Assembly: GCA_963746265.1 (NCBI GenBank)
Contig: CAVVAM010000002.1
Span: 1 to 64,000, forward strand
Reading direction: 5' to 3'
Origin: Ilumatobacter sp963746265
GTDB lineage: Bacteria; Actinomycetota; Acidimicrobiia; Acidimicrobiales; Ilumatobacteraceae
DNA: 64,000 nt
The notes below the pieces were generated by a model. It did no database searches. It was given only the letters and a program-made list of their open reading frames with translations, and was not told the origin of the DNA. The position numbers and the translations under genes are program-made. Positions 52,022 to 62,447 of this stretch are shown here, one piece after another. The first letter of the stretch is position 1. Each line of letters opens with the position of its first letter.

Positions 52022-52430
52022 ATGGACGGGTGGATCTGCCCGAAGTGTGGACGGCGCTTCGGCGGACGCGGCGGGGCTGCGACTGCGCGCCCGACCTGAC
52101 GCTGGACGAGCACTTCGGCAGTGGGCCGGCCAACGAGCGGCCGATCCTCGACACCGTGATCGGGCATCTCGAGACGGTCGGCCCGGTCCACCACGACGTG
52201 GTGCCGGTCGGCCCGTTCTCGGAGAGAACCCTCGCGAGTTCGCCGGACTTCGTCCGTGGGACCAGTGGGTCGCCACCGGATTCGACCTCGACGGCGGTCG
52301 GCGCATCCGACGATCCCCCGCCAGGTCGTCGAGCACGGCGCCACGTTTCGGCACGGCGCCGACGCTGCCGAACCGCACCAGATCGACGAGGCGCTGTGCG
52401 ACCTGATCACCGACGTCCACGCACTGGCTG
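52022..52430 (+). pseudogene. DUF5655-type zinc-ribbon protein, frameshifted
   Basis: Pieces in different frames give one recognisable protein. MDGWICPKCGRRFGGRG (zinc ribbon) comes from 52022. CDCAPDLTLDEHFGSGP with ERPILDTVIGHLETVGPVHH follows, then NPREFAGLRPWDQWVATGFDLDG, then IPRQVVEHGATFRH with DEALCDLITDVHALAEVVV. This is the layout of short actinobacterial DUF5655 proteins (MW-CP-CGR-F, SC-P, ALSF-L-R, then helices). At least three frameshifts separate the pieces, so it is nonfunctional. Confidence 0.65.
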
Positions 52431-52439
52431 AGGTCGTGG

Positions 52440-52604
52440 TCAGTCGTCGAGCAGGTGCATCGCCACCATGCGACATCCCAGGGCCTCGGCGCGAAAGCGT
52501 GCGGCGCCGGCATCGTCGCCCATCAGCTCGGCCGTGTCGGCCATCTCGTCGAGACGCTGCGCGGCGCGCAGCCGCCGGTCGAGCTCGCACGGGGGCTGTC
52601 CCAT
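52440..52604 (-). CDS. Small helical protein of 54 residues, hypothetical
   Basis: ATG 52604 to TGA 52440 encodes MGQPPCELDRRLRAAQRLDE... through AALGCR-like FRAEALGCRMVAMHLLDD. It is strongly helical and charged, resembling a single degenerate helical repeat, with no known domain. An AGGAACG motif lies just upstream of the ATG. It fills the gap next to the DUF5655 pseudogene and ends where that pseudogene ends. Its codon pattern is coding-like, but expression is unproven. Confidence 0.45.
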   Translation of the reverse strand: MGQPPCELDRRLRAAQRLDEMADTAELMGDDAGAARFRAEALGCRMVAMHLLDD

Positions 52605-52710
52605 CCGTCGTTCCTACCAGATCGACAACGGACCGGGAGGGCGCCGTGGCCTGCGAATGGATTCGTCGTCGCAATTTGTAATGATGTAATCGTCGCGCGA
52701 GACTGCCGCC

Positions 52711-53226
52711 ATGACCGAACACTCCAACATCACATCGTGGTTCGCCGGGCGACTGCCCGAGGAATGGATCACGGCCGCCGATCCGACGATCACGATCGAC
52801 CGGGAAGAGATCACCGTGACCGTGTCGATCGATCCGCCCGAACTCGCCGACGCGACCGACGCCGACCGAGAGGAGGCGATCGCCGGCAGGATCTCCGCAT
52901 TCCGCGAGGACACCCGTGATCGGCGCATGACGATCGCCCGCGAGGCCGAGCACCGCTTCGAACGCAAGGTCGCCTGGGCCGTCCGGGTCGGCGACCGCAC
53001 CACGCTGTTCACCCATCTCGCGGCGCCGGTGATGACCCGCCTGCGGCAGCCCGAAAGGCAGGTGCTCGACACGCTCGTCGCCGCCAACATCGCACGCTCC
53101 CGTTCCGACGCGCTCGGTTGGTGCGTCCGCCTCGTCGGCCGGAACGTCGACGACTGGCTCGCCGAGCTGCGCCAGGCGATGCGAGCCGTCGACGAGGTGC
53201 GCGCGAACGGCCCCGACGCGCACTGA
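52711..53226 (+). CDS. Conserved hypothetical protein, RHH-like C-terminus
   Basis: The 171-residue soluble protein begins at ATG 52711. The N-terminal two thirds are acidic and probably mixed alpha/beta (TITIDREEITVTVSIDPPELADATDADREEAIAGRISAFRE). The C-terminal part reads RLRQPERQVLDTLVAANIARSRSDALGWCVRLVGRN, which resembles a ribbon-helix-helix (strand, LVxxGxxRSRSxALxW helix pair). That suggests DNA binding or dimerisation. The AT-richer leader contains GTAATGATGTAAT (52678-52690), a possible promoter element. Function unknown. Confidence 0.6.
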   Translation: MTEHSNITSWFAGRLPEEWITAADPTITIDREEITVTVSIDPPELADATDADREEAIAGRISAFREDTRDRRMTIAREAEHRFERKVAWAVRVGDRTTLFTHLAAPVMTRLRQPERQVLDTLVAANIARSRSDALGWCVRLVGRNVDDWLAELRQAMRAVDEVRANGPDAH

Positions 53227-53308
53227 CGGACGCAGGGCGGAACGAGTGCTGTGCCCGTCATCGGTCTCCCCGAGAATCGCTGAGCACCGCCGGTTCCGAT
53301 CGGGGACA

Positions 53309-54748
53309 TCAGGCGTCGACGAGCGTCAGCCGGTTGCGACCGGTCTTCTTCGCGTTGTACATCGCTGCGTCGGCCTTACGGATCAGGTCATCGAGGTCGG
53401 CAACGTCGGCACTCGGGAACGACACACCACCGAGGCTGATCGTGACTCGCACCTCCGTACTCGACACGAAGATCAGGCTCGATTCGACGATTCGCCGCAT
53501 CCGTTCGCCGACCGTTCGCAGATCGGCCTCACCCGCACCCGGCAGCACGGCGAGGAATTCCTCGCCGCCGTACCTCATCAGCGTGTCACCTTCGCGGAGC
53601 GCGCCCTTCACGTTCTCCGCAATCGACTTCAGCACGTCGTCCCCGACCTGGTGGCCGTAGGTGTCGTTGACGGACTTGAAGTAGTCGATGTCGAACAGCA
53701 CGACGCCGAGCGGCTCGTTGGAGCGGACCGCTCGGCTGAACTCCTGGCTCAGCCGTTCCAACCCGAACCGCCGGTTGTACAACCCGGTGAGCGGGTCGAT
53801 CGCGGCGACGCGCTGCAGTCGTTCGTGGCTGAGCGCATTGTTCAAGGCCACGGCGAAGTTCGGGAGTAGCTGCTGTATCAGCAGATCCTGGCGATCGCCG
53901 AGGGGCGTGGTCGAGGCGAGCACGACGACACCGATCGGCACGAGGCGAATGTGCAGTGGAAAGGCCACGACCTCTCGGGGACGGAACTGGACGAGCCCAC
54001 CATCCAGTTGGATATCACTCGGCAAGTCCACTCTCACCGTGTCGAGGGTTCGATACGACCGCTGCACGAGTTCGCTGTCCGCGAGCGCCCCAGGCTCTGC
54101 GATACCGGAGGATCCGACGGTGACCAGCTCGCCGTCGCGGAAGATGCAGAGCGCGGATGCCGAGTAGTCACCGGCACGATGCAGGACACCGAGCGCCGCC
54201 TCGACGAGCGGTGTCAGCTCGATGTGCGACGCCAGTGTGGTTGCGAAGTTGCCGGCCACCTGCGAGGCCCGCTGTGATTCGGCGAGGGCCTCGACGAGCC
54301 GGTTGAACGACGCCGCCGCATCACCGAGTTCGTCATCCGAGTCAACGGCGATCATGCACTTCTCCGGCGTACAAGCCGCTTCGTCGTCGGCCGTCGTCGC
54401 GTTGCGCAGTGTGGCTTCGACCTCGGACATCTTCGAGCGCATGAACCGCAAACGGGAGCCCACCACGGCTCGAGACAGGAAGTGGTTGGCGGCTCCGACG
54501 ACCAGACCTGCACCGACCGTGGCGAAGCAGAACTTCGCAGTCAGCACGTAGTTGGACGGAACGCCGAAGGCCATCACGAAGAAGGGGAACACGATCCCCA
54601 TGAGGAGACCAAGGCCGATCATCCAAATGGCGAGGTCGGTGAAGACCTTCTTCGTCAGACGAGGCAGGAACTCGGAGAAGTCCGAGCCGTCGGCCGACCC
54701 AGCGACGCCCGGAGCAGCCGTTGCCGCTCGGGTGGTGTGGTTCGACAT
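53309..54748 (-). CDS. Membrane diguanylate cyclase (GAF-GGDEF)
   Basis: This 479-residue protein should make cyclic di-GMP. Two N-terminal spans (LAIWMIGLGLLMGIVFPFFVMAF; FCFATVGAGLVVGAANHFL) are followed by a HAMP-like linker, a GAF-like sensor (LASHIELTPLVEAALGVLHRAGDYSASALCIF) and a C-terminal GGDEF domain. That domain has the active-site GGEEF at 394-398 and an intact inhibitory RxxD (REGD, 385-388) five residues upstream, so product feedback is likely. ATG 54748. Confidence 0.9.
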   Translation of the reverse strand: MSNHTTRAATAAPGVAGSADGSDFSEFLPRLTKKVFTDLAIWMIGLGLLMGIVFPFFVMAFGVPSNYVLTAKFCFATVGAGLVVGAANHFLSRAVVGSRLRFMRSKMSEVEATLRNATTADDEAACTPEKCMIAVDSDDELGDAAASFNRLVEALAESQRASQVAGNFATTLASHIELTPLVEAALGVLHRAGDYSASALCIFRDGELVTVGSSGIAEPGALADSELVQRSYRTLDTVRVDLPSDIQLDGGLVQFRPREVVAFPLHIRLVPIGVVVLASTTPLGDRQDLLIQQLLPNFAVALNNALSHERLQRVAAIDPLTGLYNRRFGLERLSQEFSRAVRSNEPLGVVLFDIDYFKSVNDTYGHQVGDDVLKSIAENVKGALREGDTLMRYGGEEFLAVLPGAGEADLRTVGERMRRIVESSLIFVSSTEVRVTISLGGVSFPSADVADLDDLIRKADAAMYNAKKTGRNRLTLVDA

Positions 54749-54852
54749 GACCTTTCATCGGTTGGACTGCACCAAACATGAGCAGCAGCCACAGAGAACG
54801 GCCGGGATCGGCAACGACCGATCGATCATCATGCGCTGCCCTCGTGGGGCCG

Positions 54853-55647
54853 CTACCGGCCCAGGGGCCGGAAATTCGGCGGGCGCTTCTCGACGAAGCT
54901 GGCGACGCCCTCCTTGAAGTCGGGGCGCCGCACCGACTCCTCCATCAGTCGGATCGACTCGGTCACCGCGTCGTCGATCGGCAGCTGCGGATGCGTGTAG
55001 ACCTGCTGCTTCATGACGGCCATCGACGTCGGCGAGACGTTGGTGGCGAGATCGGCGGCGTAGTCGAGGGTCTCGTCCATCAGCTGATCGAGCGGACACA
55101 CCCGGTTGACCACACCCAGCTCCTTGGCCTCGTCGGCCAGGAAGATCCGACTCGACAGCATCAGGTCGAGGGCGACTGCGTGACCGACGAGACGCGGGAG
55201 CATCCACGACATGCCCCACTCGCCGATCAGCCCGCGCCGGCCGAACGCGACGGTGAACTTGGCGCCCTCGGCGGCGAAGCGGATGTCGCACGCCAACGCG
55301 TGCACGAAACCGAGCCCGGCGCACGCGCCGTTGACGGCCGCGATGACGGGCTTCGGAATCGTCATGGCGTGCGTGTGCTTCCACTCGTGCGCGGGCCTCG
55401 GTTCGTCGTCACGGAACCCGCCGGCGTCACCGATCCCCTGGAGGACGTCCATGTCGGCCCCAGCGCACCAGCCGCGACCGGCCCCGGTGACGACGATCAC
55501 CCGGACTTCGGGGTCGGCGGCGGCGCGGTCGAGCGCCGTGAAGTAGCCCTGATGGATCTCGGGACCCCACGCGTTCAGCCGGTCCGGCCGATTGAAGGTG
55601 ATGATGGCCACCCGGTCGCGCACCTCGTACAACACTGCGTCGTTCAT
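54853..55647 (-). CDS. Enoyl-CoA hydratase/isomerase family protein
   Basis: The 264-residue crotonase-fold enzyme shows ITFNRPDRLNAWGPEIHQGY, the oxyanion-hole GAGRGWCAGADMDVLQG, and VNGACAGLGFVHALACDIRFAAEGAKFTVAFGRRGLIGEWG. The usual catalytic glutamates are not clearly in place; the second region reads GEWGMSW. This resembles actinobacterial EchA proteins of uncertain substrate. It could hydrate or isomerise an acyl-CoA in catabolism. Confidence 0.88.
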   Translation of the reverse strand: MNDAVLYEVRDRVAIITFNRPDRLNAWGPEIHQGYFTALDRAAADPEVRVIVVTGAGRGWCAGADMDVLQGIGDAGGFRDDEPRPAHEWKHTHAMTIPKPVIAAVNGACAGLGFVHALACDIRFAAEGAKFTVAFGRRGLIGEWGMSWMLPRLVGHAVALDLMLSSRIFLADEAKELGVVNRVCPLDQLMDETLDYAADLATNVSPTSMAVMKQQVYTHPQLPIDDAVTESIRLMEESVRRPDFKEGVASFVEKRPPNFRPLGR

Positions 55648-55721
55648 GCAAACGCCTCCCGGACGCCGACGCTACCCATCACGCCGTCGGCGGGGCGGCT
55701 CGAGTTGATCAGCGGGTCGGT

Positions 55722-56624
55722 TCAGGCGGCCGCGGCGGTGTCGGGTCGACCCCGTACCGAGGATCGAGCGGCGATCTCGCGGCAGGCCTGGAGCAGGACC
55801 GACTCGAACCGATCGGGGTCGGTGACGCAGCGGTGGTGACCGCCCGGGAAGTGCCGCAGCGTCGCGTCCGGAATCGTCCGAGCGAGCCAGAGTTGGTGGC
55901 GGGTCGGAACGACCTCGTCGTCGAGCGTGGCGATGACCGATGTGGGCACGGTGATCGACGCGATCCAGTCCCGGGCGTCGTACCGCCCGATCTGATGGCC
56001 CGCCTCGACGACCTTGCCCCAGTCGTGTCGAGCCAACTGTTCGACACCCCAGGTCATCTCACCCCTCAGGCCGTTCCACTTCGCGATCGCTGCGAACGCC
56101 GACCCGGCGACGGTGCTCACGGCAGCGGTGCCACGAACCACCGACACCCCGGTCGCCGCCCGGAAGAGCACGCGGAGCCTGGCGGTCGAACGGAACGCGG
56201 CGCTGGTCGAGCAGAACACGAGACCGTCGACCAGCGACGGATGTCGCTGCCACATGAGCTGCGCGATCGGTCCGCCCATCGAGTATCCGACCGCGATCAG
56301 GCGTTCGATACCGAGCAGCTCGGCGAGGGCGGCGACGTCGTCGGCGCAGTCCTCGAGCCGGAACGGACCTTCGTGACGGATACCTCGCCCGTGTCCACGG
56401 TGATCGATCGCGATCACGCGGAAGTGGCGCGACAGCGATTCGAAGTACGGGTGCCAGTTGAGGTCGGCCGTGGCGGACCAGCCGTGCAGCAGCACCAGCA
56501 CGGGCGCACCGGGCGGTCCGTCCGCCTCGCGGATGAAGGTCGAGCCGCGGCCGGGAATGTCGATCACGCGGCCGATCGGAAGCATCGGTCGGTCCCGACT
56601 TCCGATTGCCGTGGTCACGAGCAT
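55722..56624 (-). CDS. Alpha/beta-fold hydrolase
   Basis: The 300-residue product shows VLVLLHGWSATADLNW (oxyanion HG), nucleophile elbow VGYSMGGPIAQL and a late GGHHRCVTDPD histidine. The cap domain is hydrophobic (VSVVRGTAAVSTVAGSAFAAIAKWNGL). ATG 56624 was chosen for its AAAGGGGCGG leader; a start at 56660 gives an unlikely N-terminus. Substrate unknown. It is divergent from the SDR gene across 209 bp. Confidence 0.85.
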   Translation of the reverse strand: MLVTTAIGSRDRPMLPIGRVIDIPGRGSTFIREADGPPGAPVLVLLHGWSATADLNWHPYFESLSRHFRVIAIDHRGHGRGIRHEGPFRLEDCADDVAALAELLGIERLIAVGYSMGGPIAQLMWQRHPSLVDGLVFCSTSAAFRSTARLRVLFRAATGVSVVRGTAAVSTVAGSAFAAIAKWNGLRGEMTWGVEQLARHDWGKVVEAGHQIGRYDARDWIASITVPTSVIATLDDEVVPTRHQLWLARTIPDATLRHFPGGHHRCVTDPDRFESVLLQACREIAARSSVRGRPDTAAAA

Positions 56625-56833
56625 GATCGCCGCCCCTTTCGCTCGAGTGGTCGACCGCACAGATGCGGACGGCTCGTCGGGGATTCATCGGCCGCTCCCC
56701 GCTCCGACTCAAGGGCGGGATTTGACAGACTTTGCACATTGGTTGAGTTCTGAGGTTCGCACGTCAGGGACGTACGATCGACGGCATCGTGGGTCCGATA
56801 GAGCGGACCCCAACCGGGAAGAGAGCGCGCACC

Positions 56834-57538
56834 ATGACCCAGACGCCCGTCGCCCTCGTCGTCGCCGGCGGATCCGGCATCGGCGCCGACGCCGCCCGCA
56901 AACTGGCCGCGGAGGGCCATCACGTCGGCGTGATGTCGTCGTCCGGCAAGGGCGAGGCGCTGGGCTTCGAGCTCGGTGGGTTCGGCTTCACCGGCTCGAA
57001 CCTGGTGGTGAACGACCTCGAGCGATTCATCGGCAAGGCGATGCAGCGGTGGGGGCGCGTCGACGCCGTCGTGAACGGCGCGGGGCACGGCCCCAAGGGC
57101 GACCTGCTGGAGATCGGCGACGAGGACTGGCACCTCGGTCTGGACTACTACCTGCTGAACGTGATCCGGATGACCCGACTGGTGACGCCGATCATGCTGG
57201 AACAGCAACACGGCTCGATCGTCAACGTGTCCACGTTCGCAGCGTTCGAGCCCGACCCGGACTTCCCGACGTCGGCCGTGTTCCGCGCCGGCCTCGCCGA
57301 CTTCGCCAAGCTGTTCAGCACGAAGTACGCCGCCCGGAACGTGCGTATGAACAACGTGCTGCCCGGCTTCATCGACTCACTCCCCGAGAAGCCGGACCGC
57401 GTCGACCGCATCCCGGCCGGCCGCTACGCACGTGTCGAGGAGCTGTCCGAGGTGATCGCCTTCCTGGCGTCCGACCGGTCCAGCTACATCACGGGCCAGA
57501 ACATCCGCGTCGATGGCGGCCTCACCGCCTCCGTCTGA
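56834..57538 (+). CDS. SDR-family oxidoreductase lacking the canonical YxxxK
   Basis: The 234-residue Rossmann protein has nucleotide-binding ALVVAGGSGIGADAA, VNGAG (NAG motif), VNVST near the catalytic serine and RVDGGLTASV at the end. In the position of the conserved Tyr-x-x-x-Lys the sequence reads SAVFRAGLADF, that is Ser-x-x-x-Arg, so usual hydride-transfer chemistry may be lost or different. Reading starts at ATG 56834, with GAAGAG upstream. It lies 75 bp upstream of a cytochrome P450. Confidence 0.82.
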   Translation: MTQTPVALVVAGGSGIGADAARKLAAEGHHVGVMSSSGKGEALGFELGGFGFTGSNLVVNDLERFIGKAMQRWGRVDAVVNGAGHGPKGDLLEIGDEDWHLGLDYYLLNVIRMTRLVTPIMLEQQHGSIVNVSTFAAFEPDPDFPTSAVFRAGLADFAKLFSTKYAARNVRMNNVLPGFIDSLPEKPDRVDRIPAGRYARVEELSEVIAFLASDRSSYITGQNIRVDGGLTASV

Positions 57539-57613
57539 CCGGTCGGCCCCGCACCCGATGCGGCGGTCCGAGCCAATACGATGGTTATCGCCCCACCACC
57601 GAGGAGTAGCACC

Positions 57614-58969
57614 GTGACCGACATCATCGACGGAGGAACGCCCGCCGACACCAGCCCGGTTCCACCCACCGGCGGGAGATTCGCCGACCGAGACCCGATC
57701 TTCGGCGACTCACCCGAAGGCGTCGACATCTGGCAACGCGTTCCCTACGACCCGGACGACTACGGCCCGGTCGAGGACTACGCCACCGACTTCGACCACG
57801 GCCACCCGGACTACAACCAGCGCGCCCCCGAGGTGTGGAAGGAGCTGCGTGAATCGGGCTGCCCGGTGGCACACTCGGATCGCTACGGCGGCATGTGGGT
57901 CCCGATCACACACGAAACCGTGCACGATGTCGCCTACGACACCGAGAACTTCACGAGTCGGTCGGTCGTCGTCGCCGTCGGCCGGCCAGGCGACCTCGCC
58001 CTCCCCGCCCCCATCGGTGGCGCGCCACCGATCACCAGCGACCCGCCCTTTCACGCGATGGCCCGGCGCCTGCTCCTCCCCCCGTTCGCTCCCAAGCAGA
58101 TCGAACCCTGGGAAGACGACGTGCGCGAGCTGTGTCGGCGCCTCCTCGACGACATGGGCGAGATCATGCCGGGTCAGACGATCGTCGACGCCGCCGTGCA
58201 ATACGCCCAGCACATCCCGGTCAACGTGATCGGCCGCATGCTCGGCTTCCCCGAAGAGGACGAGGCACTGTTCCGCAGGTTCGTTCACGACGCGCTCGAA
58301 CGGATCACCGAGGAACCAGGCACCCGCGACGGCATGGAGGATCTGGGCAAGTACATCGCAGCGCAGATCCAGGACCACCGCGAGAACCCCCGCGACGACC
58401 TCACGAGCTACCTGATGAACGTCGAGATCGACGGCAACAAGCTCTCCGACGAGCACGTCGGCGGGTCGGTCGTCCTGTTGCTCATCGCCGGCATCGACAC
58501 CACTTGGTCGGCCATCGGCTCGTCGATCTGGCACCTCGCCCAGCACCCCGACGATCGGGCACGGTTGATCGACGACCCCGAGGTGATGACGTTCGCCCTC
58601 GAGGAGTTCTTGCGTGCGTACGCACCGGTCACGATGGCCCGCCTGGTCGCGAAGGATCACGACTTCCACGGGTGCCCGATGAAGCAGGACGACTGGGTGC
58701 TGCTTCCGTTCCCGGCGGCCAACCGCGATCCGGAACAGTTCGAGGACGCGGACGACTTCGTCATCGACCGCGAGCGGAACCGGCACGCCGCGTTCGGCCT
58801 CGGCATCCACCGCTGTCTCGGCTCGAACCTCGCCCGACTCGAGCTCAAGGTCGCGATCGAAGAGTTCGTCCGGCGCTTCCCGAACTTCGAGCTCGCCGGA
58901 GATGTGCGCTGGTCGGTCGGCCAGATCCGCGGCCCACGCGAGCTCCCGGTGCGCATCCTCGCCGAGTAG
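57614..58969 (+). CDS. Cytochrome P450
   Basis: The 451-residue product has the oxygen-activation I-helix (LLIAGIDTTWSAIGSS), ExxR (EEFLRAY), and heme-thiolate motif FGLGIHRCLG (cysteine near residue 401). The acidic N-terminal stretch (DYGPVEDYATDFDHGHPDYN) is typical of soluble actinobacterial P450s. GTG 57614 has GAGGAG immediately upstream; the ORF start at 57581 is less likely. Substrate unknown. The SDR before it may act on the same compound. Confidence 0.93.
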   Translation: MTDIIDGGTPADTSPVPPTGGRFADRDPIFGDSPEGVDIWQRVPYDPDDYGPVEDYATDFDHGHPDYNQRAPEVWKELRESGCPVAHSDRYGGMWVPITHETVHDVAYDTENFTSRSVVVAVGRPGDLALPAPIGGAPPITSDPPFHAMARRLLLPPFAPKQIEPWEDDVRELCRRLLDDMGEIMPGQTIVDAAVQYAQHIPVNVIGRMLGFPEEDEALFRRFVHDALERITEEPGTRDGMEDLGKYIAAQIQDHRENPRDDLTSYLMNVEIDGNKLSDEHVGGSVVLLLIAGIDTTWSAIGSSIWHLAQHPDDRARLIDDPEVMTFALEEFLRAYAPVTMARLVAKDHDFHGCPMKQDDWVLLPFPAANRDPEQFEDADDFVIDRERNRHAAFGLGIHRCLGSNLARLELKVAIEEFVRRFPNFELAGDVRWSVGQIRGPRELPVRILAE

Positions 58970-59019
58970 ACCGAGCGGGTTCCGCCATCGGGGTGCCGGG
59001 GTGGCCCCGGCGCCTGGGC

Positions 59020-59391
59020 CGCGACGAATCGCGAATCGCGACGTGTTGCCCTTGATTCGGGCGCCGGCAGCGTCCTGTCGGGCGCGTGCATTCGGATCGA
59101 GGTCGACCGCGGCCGCCTCGTCGATGCCATCGATGAACTGCCCGAGGTCGAGCACGTCGTTTCGCTCGGCGTCGGGCGCGACGTGGTCGGTCCGGCCGGC
59201 CGGAGGGCTCCCTCAACCATCTGCCGGCGACGCGACTCGAGCGTGGCCGATGCCAGCGCGATCCACGCCGATACCTGGGCGTCGTCAGCGCTGAGCCCCC
59301 GGTACGCGAGGTCCTGATGCCAGTCGACCTTCGCCGCCGACCCCCGCTCCTGCACGATGTACGAGACGTTGTCGACGAAGATGTCGGAAAC
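59020..59391 (-). pseudogene. Phytanoyl-CoA dioxygenase (PhyH) family remnant
   Basis: Read on the minus strand from 59391, the first frame gives DIFVDNVSYIVQERGSAAKVDWHQDLAYRGL...QVSAWIALA. This includes the iron-binding HxD (WHQDL) and the AWIAL strand of PhyH enzymes. A second frame continues DHVAPDAERNDVLDLGQFID and DEAAAVDLD, matching the region after the PGSH segment. A third frame gives PNQGQHVAIRD, reminiscent of the SGPN...AIRY end. Two or more frameshifts and a missing N-terminus make it dead. The rest of 58970-59650 has no other gene. Confidence 0.6.
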
Positions 59392-59650
59392 CGGTGGACG
59401 CCTCGGCGGCCCCCGGCGCCGTCGCCAAGTGCCGGGGCGACCGACGATCGTGCGGACCCTGCCGCGAGAGTCGAGCGGCCCGGCCAGCGCCGCCGCCCAC
59501 GCGAGCCGCGATCGATGGCGCCGTGCGTCGGCCTCGACGACACGGACGGTGCGACGCATCCGTCGCGCCGATGGCGCACGGCGAGGTCAGTACAGGGCTC
59601 CTGCCCGATCTCGGTCGATCGACCACCGCCGCGACGCGGCTCCGGTGGTG

Positions 59651-60367
59651 CTAGATGATCGCCGGATCGATGAATGCGTGCAGTCGGCCACCGAGCGCCA
59701 AGGCGGTGCCGATGCCGTCTCCACGCGTGGTGCGGACCGCATCGGTGACGGTGATCACGACGCCGGCGGACATGACCACCCAAGCGGTCGCCGCGGCCGT
59801 GCCCACGAACACGGCGACCGGCACGGTCAGCAGCAGGGTCAGGTTGACCGCCGCGATGGTGACCTGCGCGCAGGCCCACAAGCAGGTGAGACGGCGGAAC
59901 AGCGAAGCGATGGCCGGCCGTGCGCCGACGTCCGAGTCGAAGTTGCAGAAATCGGCGGCGAACCGAGCCACCAGCGGTTTGCCGACGATCACCGAGGCAG
60001 CGAACAGCAGCGCGAGTGCTGCGGTCTTGACGATCGGCTGGACGAAATAGAGAAACGAGCTCTCGTTCACGAAGTACATCCCGACGCGGACCGAGATCCC
60101 GACCGATGCCAGCAGCAGCAGACCTGGAACCGGTTGCCGGAGCACGAGCCGTCGGGCGACGGACACGAACGTACAGCTCGCGGCCGCGACGATTCCCCAA
60201 CCGTGACCGAGCGTGAGAAGACAGCAGTAGTACGCCGCAGTCGGGACCAGCGTCGCTTCGACGAGGTAGGGAAACAGCCTCCGCAGCACGGCCCACACGA
60301 CCCGGACGGCCGACGGGTCGATGCGCCACGACGCATCGGGTTCGGCCATCTCCACGAGGTTCGACAT
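59651..60367 (-). CDS. Multi-span membrane protein, VC0807-like
   Basis: The 238-residue product has about six hydrophobic helices (LVEATLVPTAAYYCCLLTLGHGWGIV, LLLLASVGISVRVGMYFV, TAALALLFAASVIVGKPLVARFAADFC, VTIAAVNLTLLLTVPVAVFVG). The KPLVARFA-F segment recalls VC0807/DUF3159-like membrane proteins of unknown function. ATG 60367 has GGGAG upstream. It stands alone between a pseudogene and lepA. Confidence 0.6.
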   Translation of the reverse strand: MSNLVEMAEPDASWRIDPSAVRVVWAVLRRLFPYLVEATLVPTAAYYCCLLTLGHGWGIVAAASCTFVSVARRLVLRQPVPGLLLLASVGISVRVGMYFVNESSFLYFVQPIVKTAALALLFAASVIVGKPLVARFAADFCNFDSDVGARPAIASLFRRLTCLWACAQVTIAAVNLTLLLTVPVAVFVGTAAATAWVVMSAGVVITVTDAVRTTRGDGIGTALALGGRLHAFIDPAII

Positions 60368-60631
60368 CAGACACTCCCGACCACGACCGATGGGATCAGG
60401 CGCTACCTCGGTCAATCGCTCGGCGTCTGAGTCGTGCCCGACGGGCACCCTGCACAAAGCGCTTGTCAGCTCGCCCGAGCGGTCACATCATAACCGACGC
60501 CCGTCCCGTTGGTGTCACGCGTCGGCGGCACCGCGCGAGCAGTCGGACGCTTCCGGAAGCGACCAGCGTTCGGCAACGGCCGGTGCGACGATCCAGTCGG
60601 TGACGACGTTCTCGCGCGTGCTCGTCCCGGC

Positions 60632-62416
<1,785 letters not shown>

Positions 62417-62447
62417 GGCAGACCCCAACGCTACCGGCACCACCCGA

